A stretch of DNA of 64,000 nt from Takakia lepidozioides (GCA_030704615.1 CM060732.1:47165053-47229052); one strand, 5' to 3'. Positions 1 to 13,222 are shown, counted from the first letter of the stretch. A program made the numbers and translations. Notes: generated by a model from the sequence alone, not told the origin.

Positions 1-2925
1 AGATTGTGTAGCTTCGACCGGCCGTTTGAACACTATCCACAATCGCCGGATGACCAGGAACAGTGGGCAAATGAACATTGACATCAGGGATCTCCCTTGC
101 AGTCCAAACAGCATTACTGATAAATTCCTCCTGTCGTACATTCCTTTTGAAGCCTTTCGATTTCAAGTTATCTCTATACCAATAGTGGGTTAGAACAGGA
201 CCCACGAGTTCGCTGATCAGCCAATCGATTCTCCTGCCATCAAGCCTTTGCTTTCCCGAGCGTAAACGAGCCTTCAAATTTCCGTGCCAAGATTCATTGC
301 GGCATTAGTATCCTGACTTGCGTGGGGAATATAACGAGCCCCCGTGATCCACATGCTCAGTTTTGGGACCCATTCCATTCTGATGTAACGTAGGAAGTCA
401 CGCGCAAGCGGATAGGAATAATTCAAATCTTCCAGTCGCTCCAGCGCCCACTCTTCTGGGGTGACTCCCACACAGGCGTTAATGCCGTACATTACGTCGC
501 CAAGCTGTTTCAAAACAGCATTGCGAGTGTATGGATCGGGCATCTTACGCCACGAATGTTTCAGCCAAGCGCGGCGAACATGCCAAAGGCATAGAAATAT
601 TGCTACGTCCCAAACGATTCCTGCACGCACACACATCAAATGCCACCCAATCCATCAGTGTAACTCTTGTCAGTGTAACTCTTATCAGAGGAACTCTTCG
701 CAGTGTAACTCGTAGAAGTGTAACTCTTCAAAGTGTCACTCTTAGTAGTGTGACTCATGTAACCCCTCGTGCATCTGGTCATGTAACTATCAGTGAAAAC
801 TCACAGCAGTGTAACCCAACACATATAACCCCTCGCAGCGCTGTAACGCAATCCATGTTACACCGTGTAACTCTCAGAGCGACCCAAACCATACAACCCT
901 CTGCGATGCTCCCAGTGTAACTCACATGCTATAGCAGTGCAACCTAATCCATGTAGGACTGCGGATGACACGCCGTGTAACTCCCTGTGTAACTCGCAGT
1001 GTAACCCTCTGTCTACCTCATAGCAGTGTAACCCTCGGTCTAACTCACAGTAGTATAACCCTCGGTCTAACTCACAGCAGTGTAACCCTCCGTCCAACTC
1101 AAGGCAGTATAACCATCTGTCTAACTGATAGTGTAACCCTCAGTGTAATAGACAGCACTGCAACCCAATCCATGTAACCCCTCGAGCAACTGACAGTGTA
1201 ACTCCAAGTGTTACAGGCAGCAATGCACCCCTCGTGTAACTGGCAGTTTAACTCTTACTGTGATTCTCAGTGTAACTAGCAGCAGTGTAGCCCGATCCAT
1301 GAAACCCCTCGTGCATGCAACTTGTAGTGTGACTCAGAACATTGTAACTTCTAGCCGTGTACCTGATAGCATTGATTTCTGCGTCTGCATCGTCGACAAC
1401 AAAAGCATTTGGCCTCCAATCTGGTTTGCTCTGAAGAAGTCGGTCGCGAAGACGTTTCATCCAGGGGCTCAAGTCAGTCGTTTTGTTTCTCGCTGATATA
1501 ATATAAGCAACAGGTATGCCGTTGAGCCATTCGTCGAACACCATCATGGTATACATTGGGAACTGCAATGTCGCAATGGTACAAAAATGAATAAGGTGAG
1601 CGTTAAAATATTGGCAACAGTTGCATGGCACTCACATTTCAGAATGCAATGAAAGGTAAAGCGTGACACGAATACCTTATTTTCGTTGGTCCCAAATGTT
1701 GCATCGCAGGATACCACACGGTTGTGTCCCAAGTCGATCATTTTCTGTTTTTGCCACTCCGTTTGTATTCCAATTACGAACTTCAAATCACCCGCCACTG
1801 GCGCTGTCTCTTCATGGTAGAAGAAGACGCTTTCAGGATTGCTATTGACCACATACGTACACTTTGTGCATCATCTGGATGTTTTTTGTAACTCTCAATC
1901 GCAAGCTTGTCGGCAATGTTTCTCACGTCGTACTCGAACAAGAAACAATCGCGACTCCACTCCATGCCTGGCTGAGACGCACAAGCTTCCTGGAGTTGTT
2001 GAGTGTGTTGTGTCATAATCATAGCTGGAGATAGGCCACTGCGAAGACTATCGACGATCCACTGTTTCATATCTTGGCTGAGACGAGGGGCATGCACGAA
2101 TCGCGAGAAATGGGAAGAGGGGTCAGCTGAACCATGACATGGCTTTCCTTTTGCATCCACATGCTGTTTCTGGAAGTATGTGATGATTGCCAACTCTGAA
2201 TCTAGAAAACACTGGCCAACTTTGAAGCTACACGTACACCCACGTTTGTATGACTCTCCGAAATCCGCTGCCTTACGTCTGATTCGCTTGACTGCTGTTT
2301 GATTATCGGAGGCTGCTATCGGTTTTTCTTTTTTCTTCACAATCGGCGGGTCCGTGCGCCTATCTATCGGGCGCGTAGCAGCAGTGGTACCTGCAAAAAA
2401 AGCATATAAAGCGAGGAGGGTTATCGCCATATACGACTTTGCTAGACTAGCAGAAAGAAGTGGGGCTGGGAATGTTATACAACCCTCATAAGTGACTTAC
2501 TTATGCCACTGACGATAACTGTTTGCACGCGGGTGTTGTCAAATCTGGCAACTCACGGTACCTTCGATCTTGAACATAAAATTGGGTCTTCCCATCCACT
2601 CTACTCCTTTCTCCCTCCAGAAAGTCAGGAATGCGAGACCATGGAACGACAGCTACTTCGATGGATATCCGTTTCCCTTTCCCTGGGAAACGGGAAACCT
2701 GCGTATCCAACGGAGGTTTGTGTGATTGAAAAGCCCGTCTATGGGCAGCTGTAGGATGCATTTCAAATGAGATACCAAATGCTGCAAATGACAGAGTTCT
2801 CCCGCCTCATCTTTCAAACCATTTGATTCCAATGCTGCTTTGCGTTCCTCGTCTAGCACTTCGCGGCAGGCAGCACATGCCATAGCCAAGCGCAACAATA
2901 CCACCAGTACAAGTACAAATCGCAT
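1..2925 (-). pseudogene. MULE-like transposase pseudogene (copy A), runs off the left edge
   Basis: Reading from about 2,925 down to 1, exons encode an N-terminal part with the motif VPWSRIPDFLEGE, a Cys/basic region (RGCTCSFKVGQCF, near 2,240), and a MULE-type DDE core. The first Asp is in SCDATFGTNENK (near 1,690). The second is in FVVDDADAEINAIR (near 1,390). The CxxH-type motif is CLWHVRRAW (near 600). The catalytic Glu lies in ESWHGNLK (near 290). Splice sites fit at 1,676/1,562 and approximately at 1,363/620. One-base losses are needed near 1,851 and near 300 to keep the frame, so this copy is dead. The C-terminus, where a SWIM zinc finger would be expected, lies beyond position 1. Copy B at 27.2-29.2 kb is the same family. 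The family assignment rests on motif order, not on a search. Confidence 0.75.
650..1360. repeat. Minisatellite inside an intron of MULE copy A
   Basis: Degenerate tandem repeat with core GTAACCCTC/GTGTAACTC, in units of about 15-35 bp. It lies between the exon ending near 1,363 and the exon starting near 620, so it occupies almost the whole intron. Its core is the reverse complement of GAGGGTTAC, the core of the large array at 3.1-5.5 kb. The two arrays are therefore the same family in opposite orientations. Confidence 0.85.
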
Positions 2926-3109
2926 AACACGCGGGCAACGCGCGGAGCCCTCGGGACTGCACGTCGTCTACGCACCTGGTGTGGAAAATGACGAGCGATG
3001 ATGGAGTTACACGTGGGTTTTGATGTCACCGAATCGTGTAACCCAGGTTTGAATTCAAAATATCTGACACCTCTTGGAGCCCGCCAATTTTTGCCGGGCA
3101 CTAAGGGGC

Positions 3110-5460
3110 TACACGAACAGGGGTGACATGCGTTGGGATAAAGGATCCGGGGTGACACGAGCTATGAGTGACACAATCGGGGGTTACACGGGGGGGGATT
3201 GATAACAGTATTGGGGTACATGGTGGGGTTACAATGTGAGAGTTGCACAATGGGGTTACACGAGGCGGGGCTAAGCGCTGCGTGCAGAGGGTTACAAGGG
3301 GATATGGGGTACCGGAGGACTGGCAGGTCCACGGAGAGGGGGTATATGGGATAACATGATACAAGCTTACATTGGGGTTACACGATGCAGGAAACATGGA
3401 GTGAGGTTACACCTACGCGGGAAGCGAGTAGTGAGGTAACAGAGGGTTACATGGGTGTTACAAAGGGTTACCAGGAGGGAATGGAGGGTTACATGGGTTA
3501 CAGGAGGGTGACCTGGGTTACATGGGGAGGGTACATGGAGTGAGGGTTACACCAAGGGTTACATGGAGTGAGGTTACACAGGGGTGAGGGTGACACTCTA
3601 CGGTGTTACAGAGGGTTACTGAGGGTTACATGGTGGTGAAGGTTACCCTGGTGAGGGTTATAGAGGGTCACAAGGGTTACATGGGTTATAGAGGGTCAGA
3701 GAGGGTTACATGGAGTGAGGGTTACATGGGTTTACATGGGTTACACAGGGTCACAGAGGGTTACACGGTTACGCAGGGTCACAGAGGATTACATGGGTTA
3801 CAAGGAGTGAGGGATGCATAGGGATGGGGGTGACACTCTGCGGTGTTACAGAGGGTTACATGGTGGTAAGGGTTACACCTAGTGAGGGATATAGAGGGTC
3901 ACAGAGGGTTACATGGGTTACAGAGAGTTACAGAGGGTCAGAGAGGGTTACATGGAGTGAGGATTACATAGGGGTGAGGGTGACACTCTGCGGTGTTACA
4001 GAGGGTTACATGGTGGTGAGGGTTACAAAGGGTCACAGAGGGTTACATGGGTTACAGAGGGTTACATGGAGTGAGGGTTACATAAGGGGTGAGGGTGACA
4101 CTCTACGGTGTTACAGAGATTACATGGGTTACAGAGCCACGGAGGGTCACAGAGGGTTACATGGAGGGAGTGAGGTTACATGGGGATGAGGGTGACACTC
4201 TGCGGTGTCACAGAGGGTTGTGAGGGTTACGGAGGGTTACATGGTGGCGAGGGTGACACTCTGCGGTGTTACAGAGGGTTACATGGTGGTAAGGGTTACA
4301 CCTGGTGAGGGATATAGAGGGTCACAGAGGGTTACATGGGTTACAGAGGGTCAGAGGGTTACATGGAATGAGGGTTACATAGGGGTGAGGGTGACACTCT
4401 GCGGTGTTATAGGGTTACATGGTGGTGAGGGTTACAAAGGGTCACAGAGGGTTACATGGGTTACAGAGGGTTACATGGAGTGAGGTTACATAGGGGTGAG
4501 GGCGACACTCTGCGGTGGTCACAAAGGGTTTGTGAGGGTTACGGAGGGTTACATGGTGGCGAGGGTGACACTCTGCGGTGTTACAGAGGGTTACATGGTG
4601 GTAAGGGTTACACCTGGTGAGGGATATAGAGGGTCACATGGTTACAGAGGGTTACATGGTGGTGAGGGTTACAGAGGGTCAGAGAGGGTTACATGGAGTG
4701 AGGGTTACATACGGGTGAGGGTGACACTCTGCGGTGTTACAGAGGGTTACATGGTGGTGAGGGTTACAAAGGGTCACAGAGGGTTACATGGTTACAGAGA
4801 GGGGTTACATAAGGGTGAGGACGACACTCTACGGTGTTACAGAGGGTTACTAGGGTTACAGAGCCACAAGGGTTTGTGAGGGTTACATGGATGAGGGTTA
4901 CATGGTGGGTGAGGGTGACACTCTGCGGTGTTACAGAGGGTTACATGGAGTAAGGGTTACACTGGTGAGGATATAGAGTCACAGAGGGTTACATGGAGTG
5001 AGGGTTACAGAGGGTCACAGAGGGTTACATGGAATGAGGGTTACATACGGTGAGGGTGACACTCTGCGGTGTTACAGAGGGTTACATGGTGTTGAGGGTT
5101 ACAAAGGGTCACAGAGGGTTACAGGGTTACAGAGGGTTACATGGAGTTAGGGTTACATAAGGGGTGAGGCGACACTCTGCGGTGTTACAGAGGGTTACAG
5201 GGTTACATGGTTGCAAAGTGTTACAGAGGGTTCATGTAGTGAGGGTTACATAGGGGTGGGGTGACACTCTGCGGTGTTAAAGGGTTACATGGTTACAGAG
5301 GTTACATGTAGTGAGGGTTACATAGGGGTGGGGGTGACCCTCTGCGGTGTTATAGAGGGTTACAGGGTTACAGAGGTTCATGGGGTTTATATTGGTTACA
5401 AAGGGTTACATGGTAATGTGGGTTACACTCGCGGAGTTACATGGGGGTGATGGTTGAACC
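3110..5460. repeat. Large minisatellite, core GAGGGTTACATGG
   Basis: About 2.3 kb of degenerate tandem repeat built from GAGGGTTAC, ATGGAGTGAG and AGGGTCACAGAG blocks. A higher-order unit is marked by GTGACACTCTGCGGTGTTACAG, which recurs at about 3,590, 3,830, 3,977, 4,092, 4,251, 4,389, 4,565, 4,710, 4,914, 5,057 and later, typically every 60-150 bp. The long open frames across it (products rich in GYRGSQRVTW) come from the repeat lacking stops and are not genes. Confidence 0.9.
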
Positions 5461-6750
5461 CGGGGCGGGGGTTACAGGGAACTGGCGACTGCTGGAAGCG
5501 GCGGACTGGTGTCGCAGAACGACGACGCAGGGGGCGACGACGCGCCTGGGGCGACGACGCCGATGGATGAGGGCGGGGGTGGGGAGGGATTGACCGAGCC
5601 CAGCCGGCTGCCTTTCGATGTCTGCCGGAGGCGAAGAACCGGCGGTACGGGTGTCAGGGCTGGACCGTCCTGACGCGCTTGCATTAAGTTCTTACATTAT
5701 TCCTATTATCTTCCATTACAGGGCCTCGGTCCCCTTTGATTTTTAAAAAAAGGATTGTAAACAGAGATCAATGATAAGCAGGGCAGGTCAACCTAACCAA
5801 ACCTATTGTTGATAACGAGGAGGGAGGAAGAGAGAGGAACCGAACGCGATCAGTGTCAATCAATCAGCAAAGATGTCGGTGATACTTTACATACATCGCG
5901 CTTACTTCCACAGGAGTCAACTTTCGATAATCGGACATCTTAAATGTCGTGGATCCAGTTCAGCTTCCCTGTCTAAATTTCTATAATGGGAGGTTAAAGA
6001 AAGGAGGTTGGCCTGCTTCTATTTTATGTTTGCATCACAGCGGATTCCACGTTTTGTAAACATTTTAGACAGTAGTGTGATTGCGTGCAACAATGTACCG
6101 CCACAAGAAAGAGGCAAAAAGTCTAGAGATTCGGTGGGGATTCGGTCACTGTTGAAGCACTGGATTGCTGAGTACATTTTTTTGGGTTAGTTTTCTGGCG
6201 GCGCACGTGCCAAATGGCAGCCATGGCAAATCTTCGGAGAGACAAAAGCAGTGTATAGACAGGGAATCGAGGCATGCATTGTGGAACTCCAAGTGGGCAA
6301 CTGTGAACCACTCTATGATTTGATGCCGCCTGCCTTTTTGCAATGATCGAATAATCCCTCACTTTCCACCCACTTCCTCTCCGTGGGTTTTTTGTTTGGA
6401 GCACTGATATAGCATTGGGGCCACATGCAAAGTCGCACTCAGATTTAGAGGGAAAAAGTCAGATGCTAGATCTCTTGTCGCTGATGCCATCTTTTTCTGG
6501 TGAAAACAATTCAAACCCCACATTTCAAGAGTTTTCTATGATTTCTGTTTTGTGCAATCTGTTGACACATCCTGCAAAGTGGTTCCTGTGACATCAAGCT
6601 GCTGCCATAATCATGTATCTTGTGGAATCAGGTGTTACAGGACGAGTTCGCATTCCATGACACAAGTCGTTTGCCCAACTCCATTTTCTGGTCACCAAAG
6701 AATTGACAATTCTCATCTTTGGAGACTCTCGTTTAAGCAGCACGCATCCT
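5461..6750. other. Stretch with no recognisable gene
   Basis: The first 225 bases (5,465-5,690) are GC-rich with GACGACGC-type repetition. The remainder is ordinary mixed sequence with only short open frames. I see no domain, RNA gene or element ends. Confidence 0.5.
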
Positions 6751-6779
6751 GTCATGCATTTTGCTTGGTTCACCAGGTA

Positions 6780-7330
6780 CTCCTAGAAGAACAAGCCCGT
6801 CTTCAAAGTGGCAAACACAGTTGGCACCCATACGACAATTCATGCTATCCCAAAACCTTCGAGATGACCTTGGTAGTGTGGCAGGAGTCAACACACACCT
6901 GAAGGTCCTTGATGCTATGGACAGGTGCCAGGGGGTGCACATGTCAATGAGCCCAAAAGCATGGCCAGCCTCTCACTACAGTGTTCCCATGCAATACAAA
7001 TTGAGTGTCGGGCAGGTACTTGGTCTCCATCCACCCAAACAATCTTCTTAGCTCAGCATGGATTTCCTTAAATGCACAGTACATGACAAGGTGAGGTAGC
7101 AGGATGCGCCACAAAAGCATCATGTAAAGGTAAGGGCCAAGGTGTGGGAAAGCTGGAGCCAGGGGCGCAGTTGCATAGAGTTGGACAACTTGGTGCGTAC
7201 ATTTGTTGTAGAAGACATTGATTTCAAGCCTTTCAGCTGCATTTGTTCAAACAGTTGCATGGCCTCCCCACACACCCAAGCTGGTGGGCACATCCTACTC
7301 CTAACCATGGCTTCCTGCACGATCAACTTT
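6780..7330 (-). pseudogene. Scrambled PPR-DYW pseudogene fragments
   Basis: Minus-strand reading of 6,780-7,080 gives remnants matching the E/DYW part of the neighbouring PPR gene (EIHAELRRLFGWMETKY, then a diverged VLHG), with stops. At 7,230-7,290 the minus strand gives a PPR fragment, GEAMQLFEQMQLKGLK. Directly beside it, at 7,160-7,215, the plus strand gives CIELDNLVRTFVVED, which corresponds to [14 protein letters not shown] of the intact gene. Pieces in opposite orientation abut, so the copy has been rearranged as well as mutated. Confidence 0.7.
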
Positions 7331-7934
7331 TCGTTAAGTCATATTGCTTAACATTAATGGGCATACATGTTGAGAAGGGTATTCTCCAAATTTTAGCTTT
7401 CATCATGTCAGCATAGACCTCTTTTCCCTTTCTGAGGGCTACAAGGCTGACATTTGGTGACCCGCCTCTCTACCAACCCATGGTGGGAAGATCCTGTATA
7501 ATCCCGCTCCATGAGCATCTCGCTTAACCCTGTTGGCAAAGCATGTCCTCGTCAGTTTTATCTACCTGTGAGCTGCTAACTATTTAGTACTAGGAGCTGC
7601 ATCCTGATCAATGGCAAGAAACCTAATTTTTTCAATACATCGGCGAGCAGCTCAGGGCTGCAGTCTCTCGCATCCCCTTTTTAAATATTTTCAACTTGAA
7701 GATGCGGAAGCCGAATCTCCTGTCTTACAGCAACGAGATATCGATTGTTCCTTAGTCACCCCCAAGTTATTTGAGTCTCCCGATCTTGCTCAATCTTACT
7801 TTGGCTCAAAACTAACTCAAGCCATAACCTCAAGAGCGACTTCAAGCCTACATATCCTTCCAACATGCTGAGAACTCCTCAGCGAAAATGTTAGCGAAAA
7901 ACAAGATGCGTCACTATCCAAAGTGGATTTGTTC

Positions 7935-8013
7935 TTTTGCCCAACACCCTTGTCAACATGTATGTTAAATGTGGTAGCACCATGGATGCACACAAAATGT
8001 TGGAACACATGTA
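7935..8013 (+). pseudogene. Isolated PPR repeat fragment
   Basis: The plus strand encodes NTLVNMYVKCGSTMDAHKML, one PPR helix pair closely resembling repeats of the two long PPR genes nearby. Flanking frames are closed. It is a relic of a third or fourth PPR copy. Confidence 0.65.
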
Positions 8014-8029
8014 GTAACTGAAGTGCAGA

Positions 8030-9150
8030 GTATCAGTGTTTGCTAGCTATGGAAATACTTGCATGGGAAAAACGAGTAGGAAAGCTATGACAGGCCCGAG
8101 GCTCTTGCAGCCAGAGGAGATGACAACTTTTCTCATGGGAAATGGCTTGGAAGATGTCATCGGCCAAATGCTTAAACATCGTTTCTGGTTTTCTTGTATT
8201 CACAAAGATTGATCGATCTCCTGAGGAGACTTAGGAGTTTGCCATATGGATTGTTCTATTACTCTGATCACTGTCGTATGACTACACTCAAAAAACTCTT
8301 CATCAGGAGAAACCGCCAGAGGAAGCCGTCAAAGAGCTGTCATCAACTCCAGAAGTCCACAGCTCCACATCAGGGTTAGCATGATTGGTTAAAAGTTGTT
8401 GCAAATTCTGAATACAAGAGGCACCATTAACATGAAATGTCAAAGTCGTTTCAAATGTAGAAACCAGAGCAGCATCATCTAGTTAGAAGACAGGCTCGTC
8501 GGGAATGCAGTGCATGCCAAGCTGAGGATGCCTCTTCAGTAGTTGCCGCGTAGAATCCACCAATCTTTTGAGCTCGTCATGCGTACGACAGTGATTCGAA
8601 CTGTTTCTTGTACATGACATGGTCGGCGCGCTTGATGAAGCTGAGCACATTCGTATTGAAGCCTTTAGCTGTCAGCTTCTAGCCCATTGTCATGTTCTTC
8701 TTTCTCTAGGTCTCGAACCTGAGAGTCGAGGTGGGCTTTCGAGACCTGGTGCCCAACGCGCAAAGCAAGACCTCGCCTGCTGCGTTGCAGAGGTGGAGAC
8801 GGCCAAAAACCAACGAATCCGCTTCCAAACCCTCAATCCTGGCCTCCAGGTCGTCCTTGAACTGCATCATCTGCATCATGAATTCATTGCGTTGAGATGT
8901 TACACTCTCTATCATGGTCGCCAAGTCCGAAGCTGATGGCCTACACCCTCTTGCCATCATCTGATAGTTTGTTCAGACGTCAAAGTAAGCTTCTGCAAAC
9001 TCTCGAGTCCTGCTCTGATGTGCTCAAATCTGATGAGCAAGTTAATCGTGTAGAGACCTGCTCTGCCTCAAGAATGCTTGCTCCCTTTCAAACATTGCTC
9101 CGGACTGCTAGTTTGTTTCCCGTCCTCCTAATAAGAGAAACCTTTCAACC
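8030..9150. other. Stretch without a confident gene
   Basis: On the minus strand around 8,960-8,400 short frames (for example residues reading FKDDLEARIEGLEADS) look weakly protein-like and could be remnants of a coding element. They carry stops and I recognise no family. The last part is the 3' flank of the PPR gene ending at 9,200. Confidence 0.35.
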
Positions 9151-9199
9151 AAAAAAGGTTTGCAGAACCCACACATTTATTTCATGTAAGCTGCCAATG

Positions 9200-11737
9200 T
9201 CACCAGTAATCTCCACACGAACAAATCCCATCTTGGAAGTGGTGAAATCGGGTGGCATCCCGCACCACAACTGCTCGCCCAACAATCTTAGAAATGAACT
9301 TAGTGGCTGTGTGGCAGTCACCACACACCCGCAGATTCTTGATGACCCGTATATCCGTGCCAGGGGGAGTGCTGATGAGCCCAAAAGCAATGGCCAGCTT
9401 TTCACTGTGGTGGCCAAGAGAAAGTTCCTGTTGCTCCTCCTCCACATCATGCAACACAAAGCTTGTGTTGGGCCTGTACCCGACTTTCTTCATCTCCACA
9501 GACAATCGCTTCAGCTCAGAATGGATTTCTTCAATTTGTGGATGTGATTTGTCTTCAACAACAAATGTATGCACCCAGTTGTCCACCTCAATGTAGCTGT
9601 GACCTGGCTCCTCCTTTCTCACTCCTCTCTCCTCCATCATTTCTCTCACCTTTTCTCTATCATCCCACCTGCCAGCTGCGGCGTAGATGTTTGATAACAG
9701 CACATAGGCTGCCGGGTGTTGTGGATCATACTTCAGGATGCTTTTTGCAGCACGTTCTGCTAGCTTCACATCACCATGAATTCTGCAGGAACCAAGCAAG
9801 GCCCGCCATAATGAAGCATCGGGTTTGATTGGCATTTTGTGAATGATGTCCTCTGCCTCATCCAGTTGCCCTGCACGGCCGAGGAGGTCCACCATGCAGC
9901 CAAAATGGTCTACAGTAGGTGTAAGGCCATGATCTTGACTCATGGAGTCAAAATAGTGACAGCCCTCATGCACCAGGCCCGCATGACTACATGCAGACAA
10001 CAAAGATAAGAAGGTAATACCATTGGGTTTCAAGCCTTTCTCTTGCATTTGTTCAAACAGTTGGAGCGCCTCCCTACCACATCCATGATGGCCATATCCT
10101 GCAATCATTGCACTCCATGAGACCAGATTTCTTTTAGCCATCCTGTTGAACACTTGACGTGCATCCTTTACACTGCCACATTTGGCATACATGTCGAAAA
10201 TGGCAGTCTCCAAAATAATATCTGGTGCAATTACAGCATTGATGATTTCAGCATGGACCTCCTTGCCCTTTCCCAGGGCACCTAAGCTGGCACATGCATT
10301 AAGAATGCAAATGAATGTCACCCTGTTGGGGGTCACCCCCTCCTGTTGCATCTGCTCATAGATCTTGAAAGCCTCCCTACCACACCTGTGCTGAGCATAT
10401 CCTGCTATCATTGCACTCCAGGAGACCACATCTCGGTTTGCCATCTCATCAAACACTTCCCGTGCATCCTTTAAGCTTCCACATTTGGCATACATGTCTA
10501 CAAGGCTATTCTGCAGATTTATGTATGACTTAATTCCAGATTTGATGATCAAATCATGGACCTCTTTGCCCTTTTCCAACACTCCTAGTCTCGCACATGT
10601 ATTGAGAATGCAAATAAGTGTGACCTTGTCAGGAGACACCCCTTCCCGTTGCATCTGCTCAAAGGTCTCGAAAACTTCCCTACCATACCCATGTTGCACA
10701 TATCCTGCAATAAGGGCGTTCCAAGAAATTACATTTCGTGTAGCCATATTGTTGAACACTTGACATGCATCCTCAATGCTCCCACATTTTGCATACATGT
10801 CAACAATGGTAGTCTCCAGAAAGATGTCTAACACAATTCCAGATTTTAAAATGTCAGTATGGACCCGCTTGCCCTTTTCAAGGCTCTCTAGATTGGCACA
10901 TGCATTGAGGACACACATGAACGTGACCCTGACTGGAGTCACCCCTTCTTGTATCATCTGCTCATAGAGTCTGAACACCTCCTCAGCATTCCCACCCTTT
11001 GTACATCCTGCAATCATGGCATTCCACGAGACTACATTTCGCTTGGCCATTCTGTTGAAGACTTGACGGGCATCCTTTAAATTCCCACATTTGGCATACA
11101 TGTCAACAAGGGTAGTCTCCAACATAATATCCATCACAATTCCACTTTTGATAATATCAGCATGAATCTGCTTGCCCTTTTCGACGGTTCTTAGGCTGGC
11201 ACATGCATTAAGAATGCAAATGAATGTGACCCTGTCCTGGGTCACCCCTGCCCTTTGCATTTTTTTATAGATTTTGAAAGCGTCCTCAGCATGTCCTTGC
11301 TTGGCATATCCTGCCACCATCATAGTCCATGTAAACATATCTCGTTCAGGCATTTTGTCAAATACTTGCCTTGCATCCACCATGCTCCCACACTTGGCAT
11401 ACATGTTAATAAGGCTGTTGACTAAAAAGAGGTTTGGTGTGAATTCACTTTGGATCATGTGAGCATGCACCTGCTTTCCCTGTGCCAGGGCTTTCAGGTT
11501 GGTACACCACTGCAAGAGATAGTGGTAAGTATTGGAGTCCACACGAATGTCTTGTTGGTGCAGTCTTTGCAGGGCCTCTGTCAGTTGCCCCTCCTTACAG
11601 AGTGCCTTAATATCAGAAGAGTTCTTGTTGACTCCCTCTCTTTGTCTTCTTTCACAAGAATCGGTGATGGTGGAGATGCTACCCCTGCCAGTAGCCTGAT
11701 TTCCAACAAAGAAATGTGGCTCATTCAACCCTGCCAT
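9200..11737 (-). CDS. PPR protein, PLS class with E and DYW domains (845 aa)
   Basis: Predicted organelle RNA-editing factor. PPR tracts bind RNA and the C-terminal DYW domain is a cytidine-deaminase-like domain that converts C to U in plastid or mitochondrial transcripts. The intronless frame has a short N-terminus, then about 500 residues of PPR repeats (recurring [12 protein letters not shown] and SWNAMIAGY). The E/E+ region follows ([16 protein letters not shown]), then DYW with the deaminase-type zinc motif HSE...CGDCH and the terminal residues CGDYW. The frame is open nine codons further upstream, but the first ATG is at 11,737. No stops or missing motifs are seen. Whether the N-terminus is a transit peptide cannot be judged by eye. 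A paralogue lies head-to-head at 14.2 kb. The editing target is unknown. Confidence 0.92.
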   Translation of the reverse strand: MAGLNEPHFFVGNQATGRGSISTITDSCERRQREGVNKNSSDIKALCKEGQLTEALQRLHQQDIRVDSNTYHYLLQWCTNLKALAQGKQVHAHMIQSEFTPNLFLVNSLINMYAKCGSMVDARQVFDKMPERDMFTWTMMVAGYAKQGHAEDAFKIYKKMQRAGVTQDRVTFICILNACASLRTVEKGKQIHADIIKSGIVMDIMLETTLVDMYAKCGNLKDARQVFNRMAKRNVVSWNAMIAGCTKGGNAEEVFRLYEQMIQEGVTPVRVTFMCVLNACANLESLEKGKRVHTDILKSGIVLDIFLETTIVDMYAKCGSIEDACQVFNNMATRNVISWNALIAGYVQHGYGREVFETFEQMQREGVSPDKVTLICILNTCARLGVLEKGKEVHDLIIKSGIKSYINLQNSLVDMYAKCGSLKDAREVFDEMANRDVVSWSAMIAGYAQHRCGREAFKIYEQMQQEGVTPNRVTFICILNACASLGALGKGKEVHAEIINAVIAPDIILETAIFDMYAKCGSVKDARQVFNRMAKRNLVSWSAMIAGYGHHGCGREALQLFEQMQEKGLKPNGITFLSLLSACSHAGLVHEGCHYFDSMSQDHGLTPTVDHFGCMVDLLGRAGQLDEAEDIIHKMPIKPDASLWRALLGSCRIHGDVKLAERAAKSILKYDPQHPAAYVLLSNIYAAAGRWDDREKVREMMEERGVRKEEPGHSYIEVDNWVHTFVVEDKSHPQIEEIHSELKRLSVEMKKVGYRPNTSFVLHDVEEEQQELSLGHHSEKLAIAFGLISTPPGTDIRVIKNLRVCGDCHTATKFISKIVGRAVVVRDATRFHHFQDGICSCGDYW

Positions 11738-12399
11738 CCTGTATGACTCAAATTTCTCAGTCACATATCCTTAATTCAAACTCTCTTAATATATCCAGCT
11801 TCTAGACACCTCAGACACCGATCTCGGGCTTTTCGCCACATATCATACAAAACTTCTGCAGTCACTTGAGAGTACACACTGTACCAATTGTATCTCTTCC
11901 AGATAAAAAACAAGCACAATTGTTTCACATACTCAGACCAGTTTTCCCCCCACTGCGAACTCCTGACATATCTCTTCTATGCTTATTGCTTGGCCTGCAT
12001 GCAAACCATTCAAACATAAATCTTATTCAAGAATGCCAGTATGGGCTTTGTGTGAACTGCTCTCTCTCTCTCTCCCCTGCTTGAGGCCCTTCGTTTTTCA
12101 ATACTTGCTTTTATTCTGAAGTAGTTCTTGGTTGGTTCTACGTCCAAAGGGACACTGTGGCATGCTGTGCACGTTATAAACTTTACTTTCTTTCCCTCTC
12201 TTTCTCTCTGATGAAAATATCCCTCCGACCGCTTTCGCAATATGGGCGCTTCGTTTACATACCTTGGAAGTTCCGGATCTTTCAACGTATAAGAAGTTGA
12301 TGGAGGACAAGGGTATCGATTGTAGTCACGTTCTGCTACATCCCCTGTGAGACCATACTGCGAACTTCTCGACAATGTACAACTTGGAGCGTCTCCAAC

Positions 12400-13010
12400 G
12401 TATACGATGTCCAGACCCAAACGAAGTTGACCGTCTAGACCTTCCTTGGGTATCCCTGGAGACTGGGGAGGCGTCACAGCCATCACTGACAAGGCTCTCA
12501 AAGCTGGCATTGCCAAGGTGGATGCCCAGTTGAGCTCCAAAATGGGGCCCGTCAACTCATCACAAGGAGAAGACTGGGCACTAGACATAACCTCCCTGTT
12601 ATTGGCACAGCACACTGCCATCCCTGCCACATGATATCAAGAAAGCGCTTCAAGGAAACCCAAATTGAACAGTTGTTACCGCTACTTTTAGAGATTTGCC
12701 AATTTCGCAATGTGATCTTTCAATGCGTCCGGGACAGAGCAAAATCCTTACGGAAAGTAGTTTTGAAGTGTCCATTCACAAGGAGATGGCAGCGTTCTCA
12801 GCTGCTCCCGTCCGCGCGCATAGAGAGGCCATAATCAAGGGACTATCTTCTCCTTAATCTGAACGAGGGGGAAGCCCTCCATCATGCAGCAAACTGATAG
12901 CTAGACTGTGGAGCGGAAATGGGCTTCCAGCTTCGCCATACCGAGCCCGAGACGCTTGCAACTAATGGCTATGACGTCTTCCCAACCTCCAGGGAATCAT
13001 GCGTATGGTA
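12400..13010. repeat. Mirror-image sequence pair upstream of the two PPR genes
   Basis: Minus strand 12,570-12,400 and plus strand 12,906-13,030 are related in inverted orientation. They translate to LNWASTLAMPALRALSVMA and RKWASSFAIPSPRRLQLMA, both followed by TPPQSPG/TSSQPPG-like residues. Each copy sits upstream of, and in the same orientation as, one PPR gene. The segment is probably part of an old inverted duplication that includes the genes, or a coding repeat present before it. The function of the encoded peptide is unknown. Confidence 0.6.
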
Positions 13011-13175
13011 TGGATGTGCAACTCTTTGCATGTGTTTTCGGGTCTCTAAGATGCATGCCACAATCGCAATTCTCAGCAGAAACCATACCCATTTCCGTCA
13101 GTGAATTTCGTCTTGTGACACCCCTGTAAGTATCGCCTGGATGTCTTGAAATGTAATTTATTCTGTTTTTTTCAT

Positions 13176-13191
13176 CATTGTGTGTGTGTGT

Positions 13192-13222
<31 letters not shown>
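13176..13222. repeat. Microsatellite (TG)n(AG)n
   Basis: A run of TGTGTGTG followed by AGAGAGAG with one interruption. Confidence 0.95.

Noticed and set aside
3603-4879. Long open frames with GYRGSQRVTW-type products
   Set aside because: They are translations of the minisatellite in a stop-free frame. All blocks are the same DNA repeat.
3110-5460. Interstitial telomere
   Set aside because: The core contains GGGTTAC and looks telomere-like, but the plant telomere unit TTTAGGG is not present as a tandem run.
12010-12630. 206-codon open frame on the minus strand as a gene
   Set aside because: Only the part at 12.4-12.57 kb shows similarity (to the mirrored segment). The rest has no domain, and the frame runs through low-complexity sequence.
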